From positions 1-64,000 of the forward strand of contig NZ_QFWW01000005.1 in NCBI RefSeq assembly GCF_003265345.1: a DNA stretch of 64,000 nucleotides. Reading direction: 5' to 3'. The position numbers and the translations under genes were made by a program. Position 1 is the first letter of the stretch. Every line of letters starts with the position of its first letter. The DNA is from Lentzea terrae. Its GTDB lineage: Bacteria; Actinomycetota; Actinomycetes; Mycobacteriales; Pseudonocardiaceae. The notes beneath the pieces are model-generated. The model did not search any database. It saw only the letters and a program-made list of their open reading frames with translations, and had not been told where the DNA came from. Positions 52,157 through 61,741 of this stretch are shown piece after piece.

Positions 52157-54802
52157 ATGCTGCGCAACCGACCACTACCAACACTGGTCGTGGCGGCGGT
52201 GGGTCTGGCCTTGCTCGTGCCAGGTACCTCAGCCAACGCGGGACCCGTGCCCGGCACGGGGGCGGCGCTGAAGGTGGCCGCCAGCCCAGGAACGACCTCC
52301 ACCGTCCCCGACTGGCGGATGCAGAGCAGCGCCAAGGCCACGCAGGCCGGTGACGTGATCTCCGGACCGGCCTATTCGGACACCGGCTGGCTGACCGTGC
52401 CCGCGCGGTCCACCGTGATGGCCGGTCTGGTCGCCAACGACAAGTACCCGGACGTCCGCTACTCCGAGAACATGAAGCAGGTCAACGCCAACGACTTCAA
52501 GGTCGGCTGGTGGTACCGCAAGGTGTTCCAGGCGGACCCGCAGCAGGGCGTCAACACGTTCCTCAAGCTCAAGGGCGGGATCATCTCGCGCGGCGAGATC
52601 TGGTTGAACGGCACCAAGGTCGCCGGCACGGACAAGGTCGTCGGCGCCTACCCGACGCACGAGTTCAACGTGACGTCGTTGCTGCGCAAGGGGGACAACG
52701 CGCTGGCGATCAAGGCGTCGCCGTCCGACCCGCAGAACGACCTGCTGATCCACTTCATCGACTGGGCCCAGCTGCCGCCCGACCGCAACCAGGGCATCTT
52801 CCGCGACGTGTCGTTCGAGCCGAGCGGCCAGGTCTCGCTGCGCAACCTGCGCGTCGACTCCGACCTGCCGCTGCCGAGCCTCGCCAGCGCCAAGGTCACC
52901 ACCAAGGTCGACGTCCGCAACAACACCGGCGCCGCGGTCACCACCGACGTCACCGCGACCGTCGCCGGACAGGTGTTCAAGCAGCAGGTGCAGCTCACCG
53001 CGAACCAGACCAAGACGGTGACGTTCAGCCAGGACCTGCAGAACCCGCAGGTGTGGTGGCCGTTCCAGATGGGCGCGCAGCCGCTCTACCTGGCCACGCT
53101 CGCCGCGAACGTCGGCACCACCGAGTCCGACACCGCGAAGACGACCTTCGGCGTCCGCGAGGTCACCTCCAGCATCCGCGGCAGCGGCAGGCAGTTCACC
53201 ATCAACGGCAAGCCTTTCCTGGTGCGCGGCGGCGGCTGGGCGTCGGACCTGTTCCTGCGCACTGATCTGCGCTACATCGAGGACCAGCTCGACCTGGTCA
53301 AGGCGATGGGCATGAACACCATCCGGCTCGAAGGCAAGCCGGAGAACGACGAGCTGTACGACCTGGCCGACCGCAAGGGCATCATGTTGCTCACCGGCTG
53401 GGAGTGCTGCTCGAAGTGGGAGAAGTACAGCTCGTTCGACGCTGAGGACAACCGCGTCGCCGGTGAGTCCGCGGAGAGCGAGGCCAAGCGCATCCGCAAC
53501 CACCCGAGCATGATCGGCTTCATGATCGGCTCCGACGCCGCACCAGGCGCCGGTCTGGAGAAGATCTACCTGGACGCCCTGAAGCGGGCCGAGTGGAACC
53601 TGCCGGTCATCTCGTCGGCGAAGAACATCAGCTCGCCGCAGCTCGGCAACCCCGGCATGAAGATGGACGGCCCGTACTGGTGGGAGCCACCGGTCTACTG
53701 GTTCAACAAGCAGAAGGGCGGCGCGGCGGGCTTCGCGTCCGAGATCGGGCCCGGCGCGACCATCCCGGAGCTGGACGAGCTGAAGAAGTTCCTGTCCCAG
53801 GGCGAAATCGACAAGCTGACGAACTACAACGCGACGCAGTACCACCTGTCGCCGTCGTCGACGTTCAACAAGCTCACCTTCTGGGGCACGGCGCTCGACA
53901 ACCGCTACGGCAAGCCGTCCGGGGTCGAGGACCTGGTTCGCAAGGCGCAGCTCGCCAACTACGAGACGAACCGCGCGCAGTTCGAGGCGTTCGGCGACAA
54001 CTTCAACGACGCGAGCAACCCGTCCACGGGCGTCATCTACTGGATGCTCAACAACGCCTGGCCGACGCTGTACTGGCACCTGTACGACTACTACCTCGCC
54101 ACGGCGGGTTCGTACTTCGGCGCCAAGGCCGGTCTGCGTCCGTTGCACGCCCAGTACTCCTACGACGACAAGTCGCTGGCCGTGATGAACACTTCGCTGC
54201 AGAGCGCGAACAACCACAAGCTGCAGATCACGCTGTTCAACCTCGACGGCACGCAGAAGGCCGACGAGACGCGCAACGTGAACGCTGCGGCCAACGGTCC
54301 CACCAAGGTGGGCTCGCTGCCGCAGCCGTCCGGGCTGTCCACGACGTACTTCGTGCGCCTGCTGCTGAAGGACGCGGCCGGCAACGTGGTGGACCGCAAC
54401 GTCTACTGGCTGTCCACCAAGGCCGACACGCTGAACTACGGCGCTTCCACCTGGTACCACACGCCGCAGTCCGGTTACGCGGACCTCAAGGGCCTGAACA
54501 CGTTGAAGCCCGGCACGGTGTCCTCCAGCGTCTCGACGGCACCCGCCGGCGACGACAAGCAGGTGACCACCGTGACGCTGAAGAACACCGGCGCCTCGGT
54601 CGCGTTCTTCGTGCGGGCGTCGCTGCGCAAGGGCCAGGGCGGCGCCGAGGTGCTGCCGACGCAGTGGAGCGACAACTACGTGACGCTGTGGCCTGGCGAA
54701 ACGCTCACGTTGAAGGCCGAGTACCGCTCGTCGTCGCTCGGTTCCGCGCTGCCCGTCGTGGAGGTCTCCGGCCACAACGTGGCGAAGAAGTCCGTCAGCT
54801 GA
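52157..54802 (+). CDS. csxA: Secreted exo-beta-D-glucosaminidase (GH2, CsxA-like)
   Basis: 881 residues from the ATG at 52157 (GAGGAG 5 bases upstream); signal peptide MLRNRPLPTLVVAAVGLALL. A GH2 sandwich domain (WWYRKVFQ; WLNGTKVAGTDKVVG; NQGIFRDVSFE), an Ig-like domain, then the TIM-barrel (FLVRGGGWASDLFLR; MNTIRLEGKPENDELYDLAD). Catalytic acid Asp460 (MIGSD) and nucleophile Glu529 (ASEIGPG) match CsxA of Amycolatopsis. The enzyme trims GlcN from chitosan ends. The C-terminal CBM35 of CsxA is missing, so it is about 150 residues shorter. Confidence 0.93.
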   Translation: MLRNRPLPTLVVAAVGLALLVPGTSANAGPVPGTGAALKVAASPGTTSTVPDWRMQSSAKATQAGDVISGPAYSDTGWLTVPARSTVMAGLVANDKYPDVRYSENMKQVNANDFKVGWWYRKVFQADPQQGVNTFLKLKGGIISRGEIWLNGTKVAGTDKVVGAYPTHEFNVTSLLRKGDNALAIKASPSDPQNDLLIHFIDWAQLPPDRNQGIFRDVSFEPSGQVSLRNLRVDSDLPLPSLASAKVTTKVDVRNNTGAAVTTDVTATVAGQVFKQQVQLTANQTKTVTFSQDLQNPQVWWPFQMGAQPLYLATLAANVGTTESDTAKTTFGVREVTSSIRGSGRQFTINGKPFLVRGGGWASDLFLRTDLRYIEDQLDLVKAMGMNTIRLEGKPENDELYDLADRKGIMLLTGWECCSKWEKYSSFDAEDNRVAGESAESEAKRIRNHPSMIGFMIGSDAAPGAGLEKIYLDALKRAEWNLPVISSAKNISSPQLGNPGMKMDGPYWWEPPVYWFNKQKGGAAGFASEIGPGATIPELDELKKFLSQGEIDKLTNYNATQYHLSPSSTFNKLTFWGTALDNRYGKPSGVEDLVRKAQLANYETNRAQFEAFGDNFNDASNPSTGVIYWMLNNAWPTLYWHLYDYYLATAGSYFGAKAGLRPLHAQYSYDDKSLAVMNTSLQSANNHKLQITLFNLDGTQKADETRNVNAAANGPTKVGSLPQPSGLSTTYFVRLLLKDAAGNVVDRNVYWLSTKADTLNYGASTWYHTPQSGYADLKGLNTLKPGTVSSSVSTAPAGDDKQVTTVTLKNTGASVAFFVRASLRKGQGGAEVLPTQWSDNYVTLWPGETLTLKAEYRSSSLGSALPVVEVSGHNVAKKSVS

Positions 54803-56579
54803 GATAGCGCTGCACGACAACGGATGGTCGCTCGACCGGTGTGCCGCGGTCGAGCGACCACGCCAGCCGCACGTACTGCGCGTGCGTCCAGGCGAGTGGG
54901 GTGGCCGAGGTGGTTCCTCGGCCGTCCCACACCTGTTCGGGCAGCATCCGGCCGCTGTTCGCGGTCTTGGCGATCTCGTTCAGTCGCTTGGCAGCGCCGG
55001 CTTTCTGACCGAGGAGCAGCTCGTACTCGCCGCGCTCTCCGGTCAGCAACGGCCAGAGCCGTCCGTACGTGCGGGTCGGCGTCGGCCAGTTGATGTTCCA
55101 CGGCCTGCCGTCCGCGGTCTCGCCGTAACCGTCCTGCGTGAACCGGTGCCAGTAACCCTGTTCCTTCAGCTGCTGGTCCACGACTCGCACGGTGTTGCGG
55201 ACAACCGGGTCGTCGGCGCGTTTGACGCCCAGGCGGGTGAGTTCCAGGAAGCTCGGGTCGACCACGGCGCGCTGGTCGATGTCGGTGGGGTTGTTGTCGC
55301 CCAGGTTGTACTTCGTGCCGTTGTCGGGCTGTCCGTCCTTGGTCACGCGCAGGTAGTACGGCTTCGGCTCGTACGGCCCGGTGCTGGTCGCCGTCCAGCT
55401 CTCGACCTTGCGCTGCCACTCGTCGGCCGCTGTCAGGTACTTCTCGGCGTTCTCACCGTTGCGCTGCAGCAGGTCCGCGAAGCACACCAGGCCGGCGATG
55501 GCCGAGGCGATCGTGGCGGGTGAGTAGCCGTCCTGGTTCTCCCACCGCTCCTGTTCGCTGAACGGCGAGTTCGGGTAGCTCAACAGGTAGTCGGCCGAGC
55601 GCCGCAGAGAGTCCACTGTGGACTTGTCGGTCCGGTCCAGGTGCCAGGCGAGCAGGAGCGGCGCGGCGGTCTGGTCGAGCTGGACCTTGGTCCACACCGG
55701 GGTGCCGTCGACCCGCGTGTTCTGCGGCAGGTGACCGTCCGGCTGCTGCTGCTTCTGCAGCATGAAGTCCAATGCCCGCTGGGCGAACCCGCGGTCTCCT
55801 GCGGCGATCATCGCCGTGGACACGTGGTACAGGTCGCGTGGCCACACCAGTGCGTACGGACCGAGCTCCGGCGCGAGCTGCCGGTCGAAGCCGAACGCCC
55901 ACGGGAAGCTCGGCGACGCGATCGACGCGCCGGGATTGGTCTTGTCCTCGGTCGCGGCCAGCACCATGACCGACATGTCGTAGAGCCGCCGGTCTGCGGA
56001 CTTGGGCCGCTTCAGGCCGTCCAGGTAGGTGTGCCAGCCCTGCGCGTACTCCCTTGCCACCTCGCGGAATCCGCGATCCTGGCCGGGCCCGAAGCTGACG
56101 GTGAAAGTGCCTCGTGCCTGGCGCACCGGTCCGGTGGGCAGGGTGCTTCGCACCGAACTGCCGGCCTTCATCGGCACGTGCTCGATGGAGAGCCTGGCAG
56201 GCCGGTCGGACGAGAAGGCCACGTCCGCGAGCACGGCGGGGCGCTGTGGATCGGTGACATAGGTGATCTCGGCCCGCCAGCCGTCGCCGCGCAGGCGTTG
56301 GCGGAAGGTGAGACTGCGGTCGTCCGCGGGCTCGGTGTGCGCCTTACCGGGTTTGCCGTCGACCAGCAGGCGGGTCTCGCGGGTCGCGGGTGTGCTGAGG
56401 TCGGGGAAGAAGATCTCGGAGAGGCCCTGGTGGCCGAGGGTGAACCAGACCGGGCTCGCTGCGGATCTCGCGGTCCCGAAGCCCTGTTTGTCGGCGGGGA
56501 GGGGAACTACGTCGGCGGCGGCACGAGCGACGGGGGTCATCGAGGCGAGCAGGAGGGCGACCAGGGCCAGGTATTTCAT
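54795..56579 (-). CDS. Secreted glucoamylase-like GH15 enzyme
   Basis: 594 residues, Sec signal (MKYLALVALLLASMTPVARA). N-terminal beta-domain (GQGLSEIFFPDLSTP) then an (alpha/alpha)6 barrel: FDRQLAPELGPYALVWPRDLY, the catalytic acid in RWENQDGYSPATIA, and the base in MLPEQVWD. Releases glucose from alpha-glucans. Typical bacterial members are nearer 700 residues; the N-terminal domain here is shortened. Convergent overlap of 8 bases with csxA. Confidence 0.9.
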   Translation of the reverse strand: MKYLALVALLLASMTPVARAAADVVPLPADKQGFGTARSAASPVWFTLGHQGLSEIFFPDLSTPATRETRLLVDGKPGKAHTEPADDRSLTFRQRLRGDGWRAEITYVTDPQRPAVLADVAFSSDRPARLSIEHVPMKAGSSVRSTLPTGPVRQARGTFTVSFGPGQDRGFREVAREYAQGWHTYLDGLKRPKSADRRLYDMSVMVLAATEDKTNPGASIASPSFPWAFGFDRQLAPELGPYALVWPRDLYHVSTAMIAAGDRGFAQRALDFMLQKQQQPDGHLPQNTRVDGTPVWTKVQLDQTAAPLLLAWHLDRTDKSTVDSLRRSADYLLSYPNSPFSEQERWENQDGYSPATIASAIAGLVCFADLLQRNGENAEKYLTAADEWQRKVESWTATSTGPYEPKPYYLRVTKDGQPDNGTKYNLGDNNPTDIDQRAVVDPSFLELTRLGVKRADDPVVRNTVRVVDQQLKEQGYWHRFTQDGYGETADGRPWNINWPTPTRTYGRLWPLLTGERGEYELLLGQKAGAAKRLNEIAKTANSGRMLPEQVWDGRGTTSATPLAWTHAQYVRLAWSLDRGTPVERPSVVVQRYLS

Positions 56580-56634
56580 GGCCCTTCGGGTTCCCCGCCC
56601 TGGAGATCACCACGCGCGAACCCGCCGCCCGCAG

Positions 56635-58800
56635 CTAGAGATCGCCCCGCAGCAAGCTGTCGATGTTTTCGGGCGGGCCTGGGCGAGCGAAGAACCACCC
56701 TTGCCCTGTGTCACAGCCCAACCGCAACAGCCGGGCGGACTGAGCAGGTGTCTCGACACCCTCAGCCGTCACGCCCAACCCCAACGCGTGCGCGAGCTGC
56801 ACGAGAGTCGCCACGATCTGCGAGTCGACCGGGTCTTCCTCGGTCTCGGCCCGCAGCCCTTCCATGAACGAGCCCGCGATCTTCAGTTCGTGCACCGGCA
56901 GGTGCTTCAAGTACGCCAGGTTCGAGTAACCGGTACCGAAGTCGTCGATCGCGATGCGCACACCCATGTCGCACAACGCCCGCAGCGCCTCCAGCGGCTC
57001 GTCCGCGGTGCCCATGATCGCCGACTCGGTCAGCTCCAGCTGCAGGTGGTGCGGCGGCAGCGCGCACTCGTCGAGGATGCGTTTGACGTCGCGGACCAGC
57101 TCGGGGTCGCGGGACTGGCGCACGGCCAGGTTCACCGACACGAACGGGGCCGCGTCGCCGAACTCGACCAGCCAGCGCCGCGCCTCCTCGCAGGCCTTGC
57201 GCAGCACCCACCGTCCTAACGGGACGATGAGGCCCGTCTCCTCGGCGAGCTCGATGAACCGGTCCGGCGCGAGCCGTCCGAACTCCGGGTGCTGCCAGCG
57301 CACCAGGGCCTCGACGCCGGTCACCGTCGAGTCCTCCAGCCGCACCAACGGCTGGTACTCGACGTAGAACTCGCCGCGTTCCAACGCGCGCGGCATCGTG
57401 GCGGACAGCGTGAACCGGGCGACCTCGCGGGCGTTGCGCTCCGGGTCGTAGAGCGCCCAGCGCGCCTTGCCGTCGGCCTTGGCCCAGTACAGCGTGATGT
57501 CCGCGTCGCGCATCAGGTCGGCCGACGTCGTGCCGGACAGCTGCCGTTCGACGATGCCGATGGACGCCGAGACCGACAGCTCGTGGCCGGCGATGCGGAT
57601 CGGCGCCTCCAGCTCGGTGAGCACGCGGTCCGCCACGTCGACGATGTCCTGCTCGCCGGTCGAGCCCTCCACGAGGATCACGAACTCGTCGCCGCCCATG
57701 CGCGCGACCAGCTTGCCCTCGCCGGACACCGAGTGGTCCAACCGTCTGCCGACCTCGACGAGGAGTTGATCTCCTATGTCGTGGCCGAGCGAGTCGTTGA
57801 TGACCTTGAAGCCGTCCAGGTCCAGGTAGCAGAGGCCCGCGCGGACGTGCTTGGCCCGGTTGTTGAACACGCGGCCGAGGCGTTCGAGGAACAGCGCGCG
57901 GTTCGGCAGCCCGGTCAGCGGGTCGTGCAGGGCCTGGTAGCGCAGCCGGTTCTGCAGCAGGTGGCGGTCGGTGACGTCCTCGATCATCGCCACCTGGTAC
58001 TGCGGCTCGCCGTGGTCGTCGCGGACCAGCGACAACGTGAGGTGCGTCCACACCTGCTCGCCGTCGGCGCGGTGGAAGCGCTTCTCGGCGCGGTAGTGGT
58101 CGCACTCGCCCGCGATGAGCTGGTCGTAGAGCCGCCAGACGCTGCCCGCGTCCTCTGGGTGCATGAGGTCGCGCACGTTGTACTGGCGCATCTCCTCGAC
58201 GCTGAACCCGAGCATGTCCTGCAGGGCCTGGTTGACGTCCAGTATCCGGCCCTCGATGTCCGCGATGCCGATGCCGATCGCGGCCTCGGTGAACATCGCG
58301 CGGAACCGGGCCTCCGACGCCCGCAGCATCGCTTCTGCCTGGTCGCGGGCGTCCAGGACGGCCGCCCTGATCGCCTCCTGCTCGGCGAGCGTGCGTTCGC
58401 GCAGTGCGCGGGCGTACCCGGCGGCCAGCGCGCCCTGCAGGGCGGCGAGCCGGGACTGCAGCCGGTCGTCGCCGGCGGAGCCCAGTTCGGCCAGCAGGTC
58501 GTCGCCGAGCAGCTGGATCGTGCGGCCCAACGTGTCGGTGCCGGTGAAGTGCGCGTCGACCAGCCGGGAGCCGATCTCGTAGCCGGGTGCCGTGCGGAAC
58601 GGGCTCGCGAACAGCGCCTCGACCAACAGCTCGGTGAGGTCCTGCAGGTGCTGGGCGACCTCGGCGCGGGTCATCGGCACGTAGCTCGACCCGATCACGG
58701 CCGTGGCCCAGCTGCGCGCGAACGACTCGGCACCGGCCAAAACGGCCGGGTCCAAAGGAGAGCGGTCGTCACGCACCCGGTGGTCAACCCGTTCGGTCAT
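56635..58800 (-). CDS. PAS-GGDEF-EAL bifunctional c-di-GMP enzyme (RmdA-like)
   Basis: 721 residues from the ATG at 58800 (an in-frame ATG at 58833 is open). An N-terminal helical region (about 1-155), a PAS domain (FRAMFTEAAIGIGIADIEG), GGDEF with an intact active site (MGGDEF) and EAL (EALVRW). EAL keeps SVN, ELTES, DDFGTG, K in LKIAGSF, E in AEGVET and QGWFF, so it should be active. The usual LKID is LKIA. No membrane helix. Similar to Streptomyces RmdA/RmdB, which tune c-di-GMP for sporulation. It may feed the signal read by RsiG. Confidence 0.9.
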   Translation of the reverse strand: MTERVDHRVRDDRSPLDPAVLAGAESFARSWATAVIGSSYVPMTRAEVAQHLQDLTELLVEALFASPFRTAPGYEIGSRLVDAHFTGTDTLGRTIQLLGDDLLAELGSAGDDRLQSRLAALQGALAAGYARALRERTLAEQEAIRAAVLDARDQAEAMLRASEARFRAMFTEAAIGIGIADIEGRILDVNQALQDMLGFSVEEMRQYNVRDLMHPEDAGSVWRLYDQLIAGECDHYRAEKRFHRADGEQVWTHLTLSLVRDDHGEPQYQVAMIEDVTDRHLLQNRLRYQALHDPLTGLPNRALFLERLGRVFNNRAKHVRAGLCYLDLDGFKVINDSLGHDIGDQLLVEVGRRLDHSVSGEGKLVARMGGDEFVILVEGSTGEQDIVDVADRVLTELEAPIRIAGHELSVSASIGIVERQLSGTTSADLMRDADITLYWAKADGKARWALYDPERNAREVARFTLSATMPRALERGEFYVEYQPLVRLEDSTVTGVEALVRWQHPEFGRLAPDRFIELAEETGLIVPLGRWVLRKACEEARRWLVEFGDAAPFVSVNLAVRQSRDPELVRDVKRILDECALPPHHLQLELTESAIMGTADEPLEALRALCDMGVRIAIDDFGTGYSNLAYLKHLPVHELKIAGSFMEGLRAETEEDPVDSQIVATLVQLAHALGLGVTAEGVETPAQSARLLRLGCDTGQGWFFARPGPPENIDSLLRGDL

Positions 58801-58854
58801 CTGCTCGGCCCTAACGCCACGAACGCGCAGCATACGGGCGGTCGCCGTGCGGAG

Positions 58855-59715
58855 TCATCTCTGCGCCTTTCGGCCTACCGCGCAGAATCCCGGGAAAGGC
58901 CTGCCTGACGCGTCCGGGTGCTCGGGAGACTCGGGACGCCAGGCGGGCAGCCGCACCACACCGGGTTCGACCAGCTCGAACCCGTCGAAGAGCCTGGTGA
59001 GCTCTGCCTTGTTGCGCAGCGTCGTCCGGGTGACGGCCTTCTCGTAGACGGTGCGCACCTCGCGCAGCTCGGGCGTCTCCTCGTCCGCCTCATAACCGGA
59101 GTGGGACACCACGAGGAAGCTGCCGGGAGCGAGCCGGTCGCGGTAGCCGCCGATGATCCCCGCCGGGTTCTCGTCGTCCGAGACGAAGTGCAGCAGCGCG
59201 ATCATCAGCACCCCGATCGGCTCGTCGAGGTCGAGCAGGTCGTTCACCTCTGGCGAAGCGAGCACGGACACCGGGTCCCGCACGTCGGCCTGCAGCACGT
59301 TCACCCGTTCGTCGCCGTCGAGCAGCGACCGGCTGTGTGCGACGGCGACCGGGTCCAGGTCGACGTAGACGACCTTCGCGGCCGGATCGACCGACTGGGC
59401 GATCTCGTGCACGTTGCCCACGGTCGGGATGCCGGAGCCGAGGTCGAGGAACTGCCGGACGCCGCGGCCCAGCAGGTAGCGGACGGCCCTGCCCAGGAAC
59501 GCGCGGTGGTTCAGGACGATGCGGCGCAGGTCGGGCATCATCTCGAGCGTCTGCTGCGCGACCGCGCGGTCGGCGGCGAAGTTGTGCGCGCCGCCCAGGT
59601 AGTAGTCGTAGACGCGCGCCACGCTCGGCCGTTCCAGGTCGATGTCCCCCGGCGCCCAGTTCGGCCGCTCCACCCGTCCCACCTCGTTCGTGTTCGGACC
59701 GTTCCCGCCCATCAT
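58855..59715 (-). CDS. SAM-dependent methyltransferase (DUF574)
   Basis: 286 residues. SAM-binding FLDLGSGIPTVGNVHE and YVDLDPVAVAHSR, and the family opening IDLERPSVARVYDYYLGGAHNFAADR. DUF574 proteins are numerous in filamentous actinomycetes and have no agreed substrate. Divergent from the tandem membrane proteins across 30 bases. Confidence 0.9.
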   Translation of the reverse strand: MMGGNGPNTNEVGRVERPNWAPGDIDLERPSVARVYDYYLGGAHNFAADRAVAQQTLEMMPDLRRIVLNHRAFLGRAVRYLLGRGVRQFLDLGSGIPTVGNVHEIAQSVDPAAKVVYVDLDPVAVAHSRSLLDGDERVNVLQADVRDPVSVLASPEVNDLLDLDEPIGVLMIALLHFVSDDENPAGIIGGYRDRLAPGSFLVVSHSGYEADEETPELREVRTVYEKAVTRTTLRNKAELTRLFDGFELVEPGVVRLPAWRPESPEHPDASGRPFPGFCAVGRKAQR

Positions 59716-59745
59716 GCACCGACCGCTTGGCAGAATGCCGACCTC

Positions 59746-60639
59746 GTGAGGAAAAGTTTGCTGCTGCCGACCGTGCTCGCTTCACTGGCAGCGTTTGTGC
59801 TGGTAGGCGGCGTGTTACTGCTCCTCGACCCCGGCGCGCCGAAACACGAGGCCATCAAGACCGGCGGACTCGCGGGCGGCGCGATCGTGGCGCTCTACGC
59901 GCTGTGGCTCAACGACCGGCGCCGCAAGGTCGAGGAAGCCCGCCAGGAGCTCGAGAGCCAGCGCATCGACCACGACCGGTCCCGCGTGGCCGACGAACGG
60001 TTCGCCCGCGCCATCGAGCTGCTCGGACACGACACGGCACAGGTGCGCGTGGGCGCGATGCACGCGCTGGCCGGGCTGGCGAAGTCCCGGCCGGAGTACA
60101 CCCAGACCGTGCTGGACATCCTGTGCGCCTACCTGCGCCGGCCGTTCAAGTACACCGACCCCGACGCGGAGCTCGACGAGTTCGACGTGGAGCTCAACGA
60201 AATCGAGCTGGAGGTCCGGCTGACCGCGCAACGGCTCGTCGAGGACCTGCTGCCGCGCGTGGAGGAGAAGGACCCGGTCAAGTACGACCTCAACCTCACG
60301 AAGGCCCACCTGCACTACATGGACCTGTCGTACCGGCACGTCGGCGACCTGATCCTCCGGGTGGCGCACCTGAACGAGTCCAACGCGTTCCACCACATGG
60401 TGATCCACGGCAACGCCTACTTCACCGAGGCAAAGGTCGCCGGCCGGTTCTACGTGCACCACACCGAGTTCCGCGGCAAGGCGTGGTTCAGCCGGTTCAA
60501 GGCGCGCGGGCTCGCGGTGTTCACCGACTCGAAGTTCCTGGGCGAGACCAAGTTCGCCGGTTCGGAGTGGGCGGACGTGAAGGCGGACGGCTGTACGTTC
60601 GCGACGGAGCCCGAACTGCCGGAAGCGTGGAGGAACTGA
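59746..60639 (+). CDS. Membrane-anchored pentapeptide-type protein 1
   Basis: 297 residues from the GTG at 59746. Two N-terminal membrane helices (LLPTVLASLAAFVLVGGVLLLL; GGAIVALYALWL), a basic linker, then the conserved ADERFARAIELLGHDTAQVRVGAMHALAGLA block and an LCAYLRRPF helix. The last 100 residues have pentapeptide-like A(D/N)LxF spacing (FRGKAWFSRFKARGLAVFTDSKF). Related to actinobacterial pentapeptide-repeat membrane proteins. Paralogue follows one base later. Confidence 0.8.
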   Translation: MRKSLLLPTVLASLAAFVLVGGVLLLLDPGAPKHEAIKTGGLAGGAIVALYALWLNDRRRKVEEARQELESQRIDHDRSRVADERFARAIELLGHDTAQVRVGAMHALAGLAKSRPEYTQTVLDILCAYLRRPFKYTDPDAELDEFDVELNEIELEVRLTAQRLVEDLLPRVEEKDPVKYDLNLTKAHLHYMDLSYRHVGDLILRVAHLNESNAFHHMVIHGNAYFTEAKVAGRFYVHHTEFRGKAWFSRFKARGLAVFTDSKFLGETKFAGSEWADVKADGCTFATEPELPEAWRN

Positions 60640-60640
60640 C

Positions 60641-61741
60641 GTGCGGAATCCCTGGCTGATGGCGGTGCTGGCGGCCCTGGTCGTCACCGCCGGGACCGGC
60701 GTCGCGCTGAAGCTCGTGAACGCGCCCGCCATCGAGATCGTGAAGACCTCCGGGGTCGCGGGTGGCGCGGTCGTCGCGCTGTACGCGTTGTGGCTCAACG
60801 ACAGGCGCCGCCGCACGGAGGAGGGCCGGCACAGCCTGGAGAGCGAGAAGGTCGCCGACGAGCGGTTCGCACGCTCCGTGGAAATGCTCGGCAACGACGC
60901 GGACCAGGTGCGGGTGGGCGCGATGCACGCCATGGCGTGGCTGGCGAACTCCACGCCCCGGTACAAGCAGACCGTCATCGACGTGCTGTGCGCCTACCTG
61001 CGCCGGCCGTTCCACCACCCCTCGTGGGACCACAACGGCGGCGACCCGGACACGATCTTCATCAAGGACATCAATCCGGAAGTGCAGCAGGAGCAGCAAG
61101 TCCGCCGCACCGCGCAGCGGCTGATCCGCGACCTGCTGTCGTGGGGCGACGGCACCGACCACAAGCACTACGACCTCGACCTGACCAGTGCGGCGCTGGA
61201 GTACTTCCAGCTGGACGGCCGGCACGTCCGCAGGTTCACCGCACGGCGCGCCCAGTTCTACGGCATCACGACCCTGCCCCGGATGCACGTGCAGAAGCCG
61301 ACACTGTTCTCGGGCGCCACCTTCCACGGACGGCTGAACCTGCAGGACACGAAGTTCGAAGGCGGGTTGGCCTTCACCGAGGTCACGTTCAAGGGCAAGG
61401 TCGACTTCAAGGGAATGCAGGTCGGCACGTTCCTCGCGCTCACCCAGCCGCCTCCTGCCGAACAGCTCGGCGCACTGGAGATGTTGCCCGGTACCGCGAT
61501 GCGCGACAGGTACGAAGGCTGGGCGCTAACCGGCAGCACGGAGGCGGCCGGACTTGGCCTCCGCGACCATGTCGAGCAGCACCCCGGCGGCCGCGCTGAC
61601 GGTGTTCCCGGTGACGGCAACGGTCTCGGCAACGGGCACGTCCCCGCGCAGGCCGACAAAGCGCGCGTTGTCGGTCTTGACGGCGAAGGACTGCGGGACG
61701 AGGGCGACGCCGAGACCGAACCCGACGAAGTCAAGAAGTGA
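60641..61741 (+). CDS. Membrane-anchored pentapeptide-type protein 2, 3' overlap with LysR
   Basis: 366 residues from the GTG at 60641 (GGAGG upstream). Same architecture as protein 1: GGAVVALYALWLNDRRRR, ADERFARSVEMLGNDADQVRVG, CAYLRRPFHHP, then FHGRLNLQDTKFEGG/FTEVTFKGKVDFKG repeats. After about residue 295 the frame runs for 70 residues antisense to the LysR gene (GSTEAAGLGLRDH onward) with no similarity to protein 1. A TAA at 61527-61529 in the +1 frame would give about 296 residues, equal to protein 1. A one-base indel near the 3' end may have removed the stop. Confidence 0.75.
   Translation: MRNPWLMAVLAALVVTAGTGVALKLVNAPAIEIVKTSGVAGGAVVALYALWLNDRRRRTEEGRHSLESEKVADERFARSVEMLGNDADQVRVGAMHAMAWLANSTPRYKQTVIDVLCAYLRRPFHHPSWDHNGGDPDTIFIKDINPEVQQEQQVRRTAQRLIRDLLSWGDGTDHKHYDLDLTSAALEYFQLDGRHVRRFTARRAQFYGITTLPRMHVQKPTLFSGATFHGRLNLQDTKFEGGLAFTEVTFKGKVDFKGMQVGTFLALTQPPPAEQLGALEMLPGTAMRDRYEGWALTGSTEAAGLGLRDHVEQHPGGRADGVPGDGNGLGNGHVPAQADKARVVGLDGEGLRDEGDAETEPDEVKK

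Noticed and set aside
52229..54820. 863-residue minus-strand frame opposite the GH2 gene
   Set aside because: Arg/Val/Gly-rich shadow; the GH2 catalytic motifs fix the coding strand.
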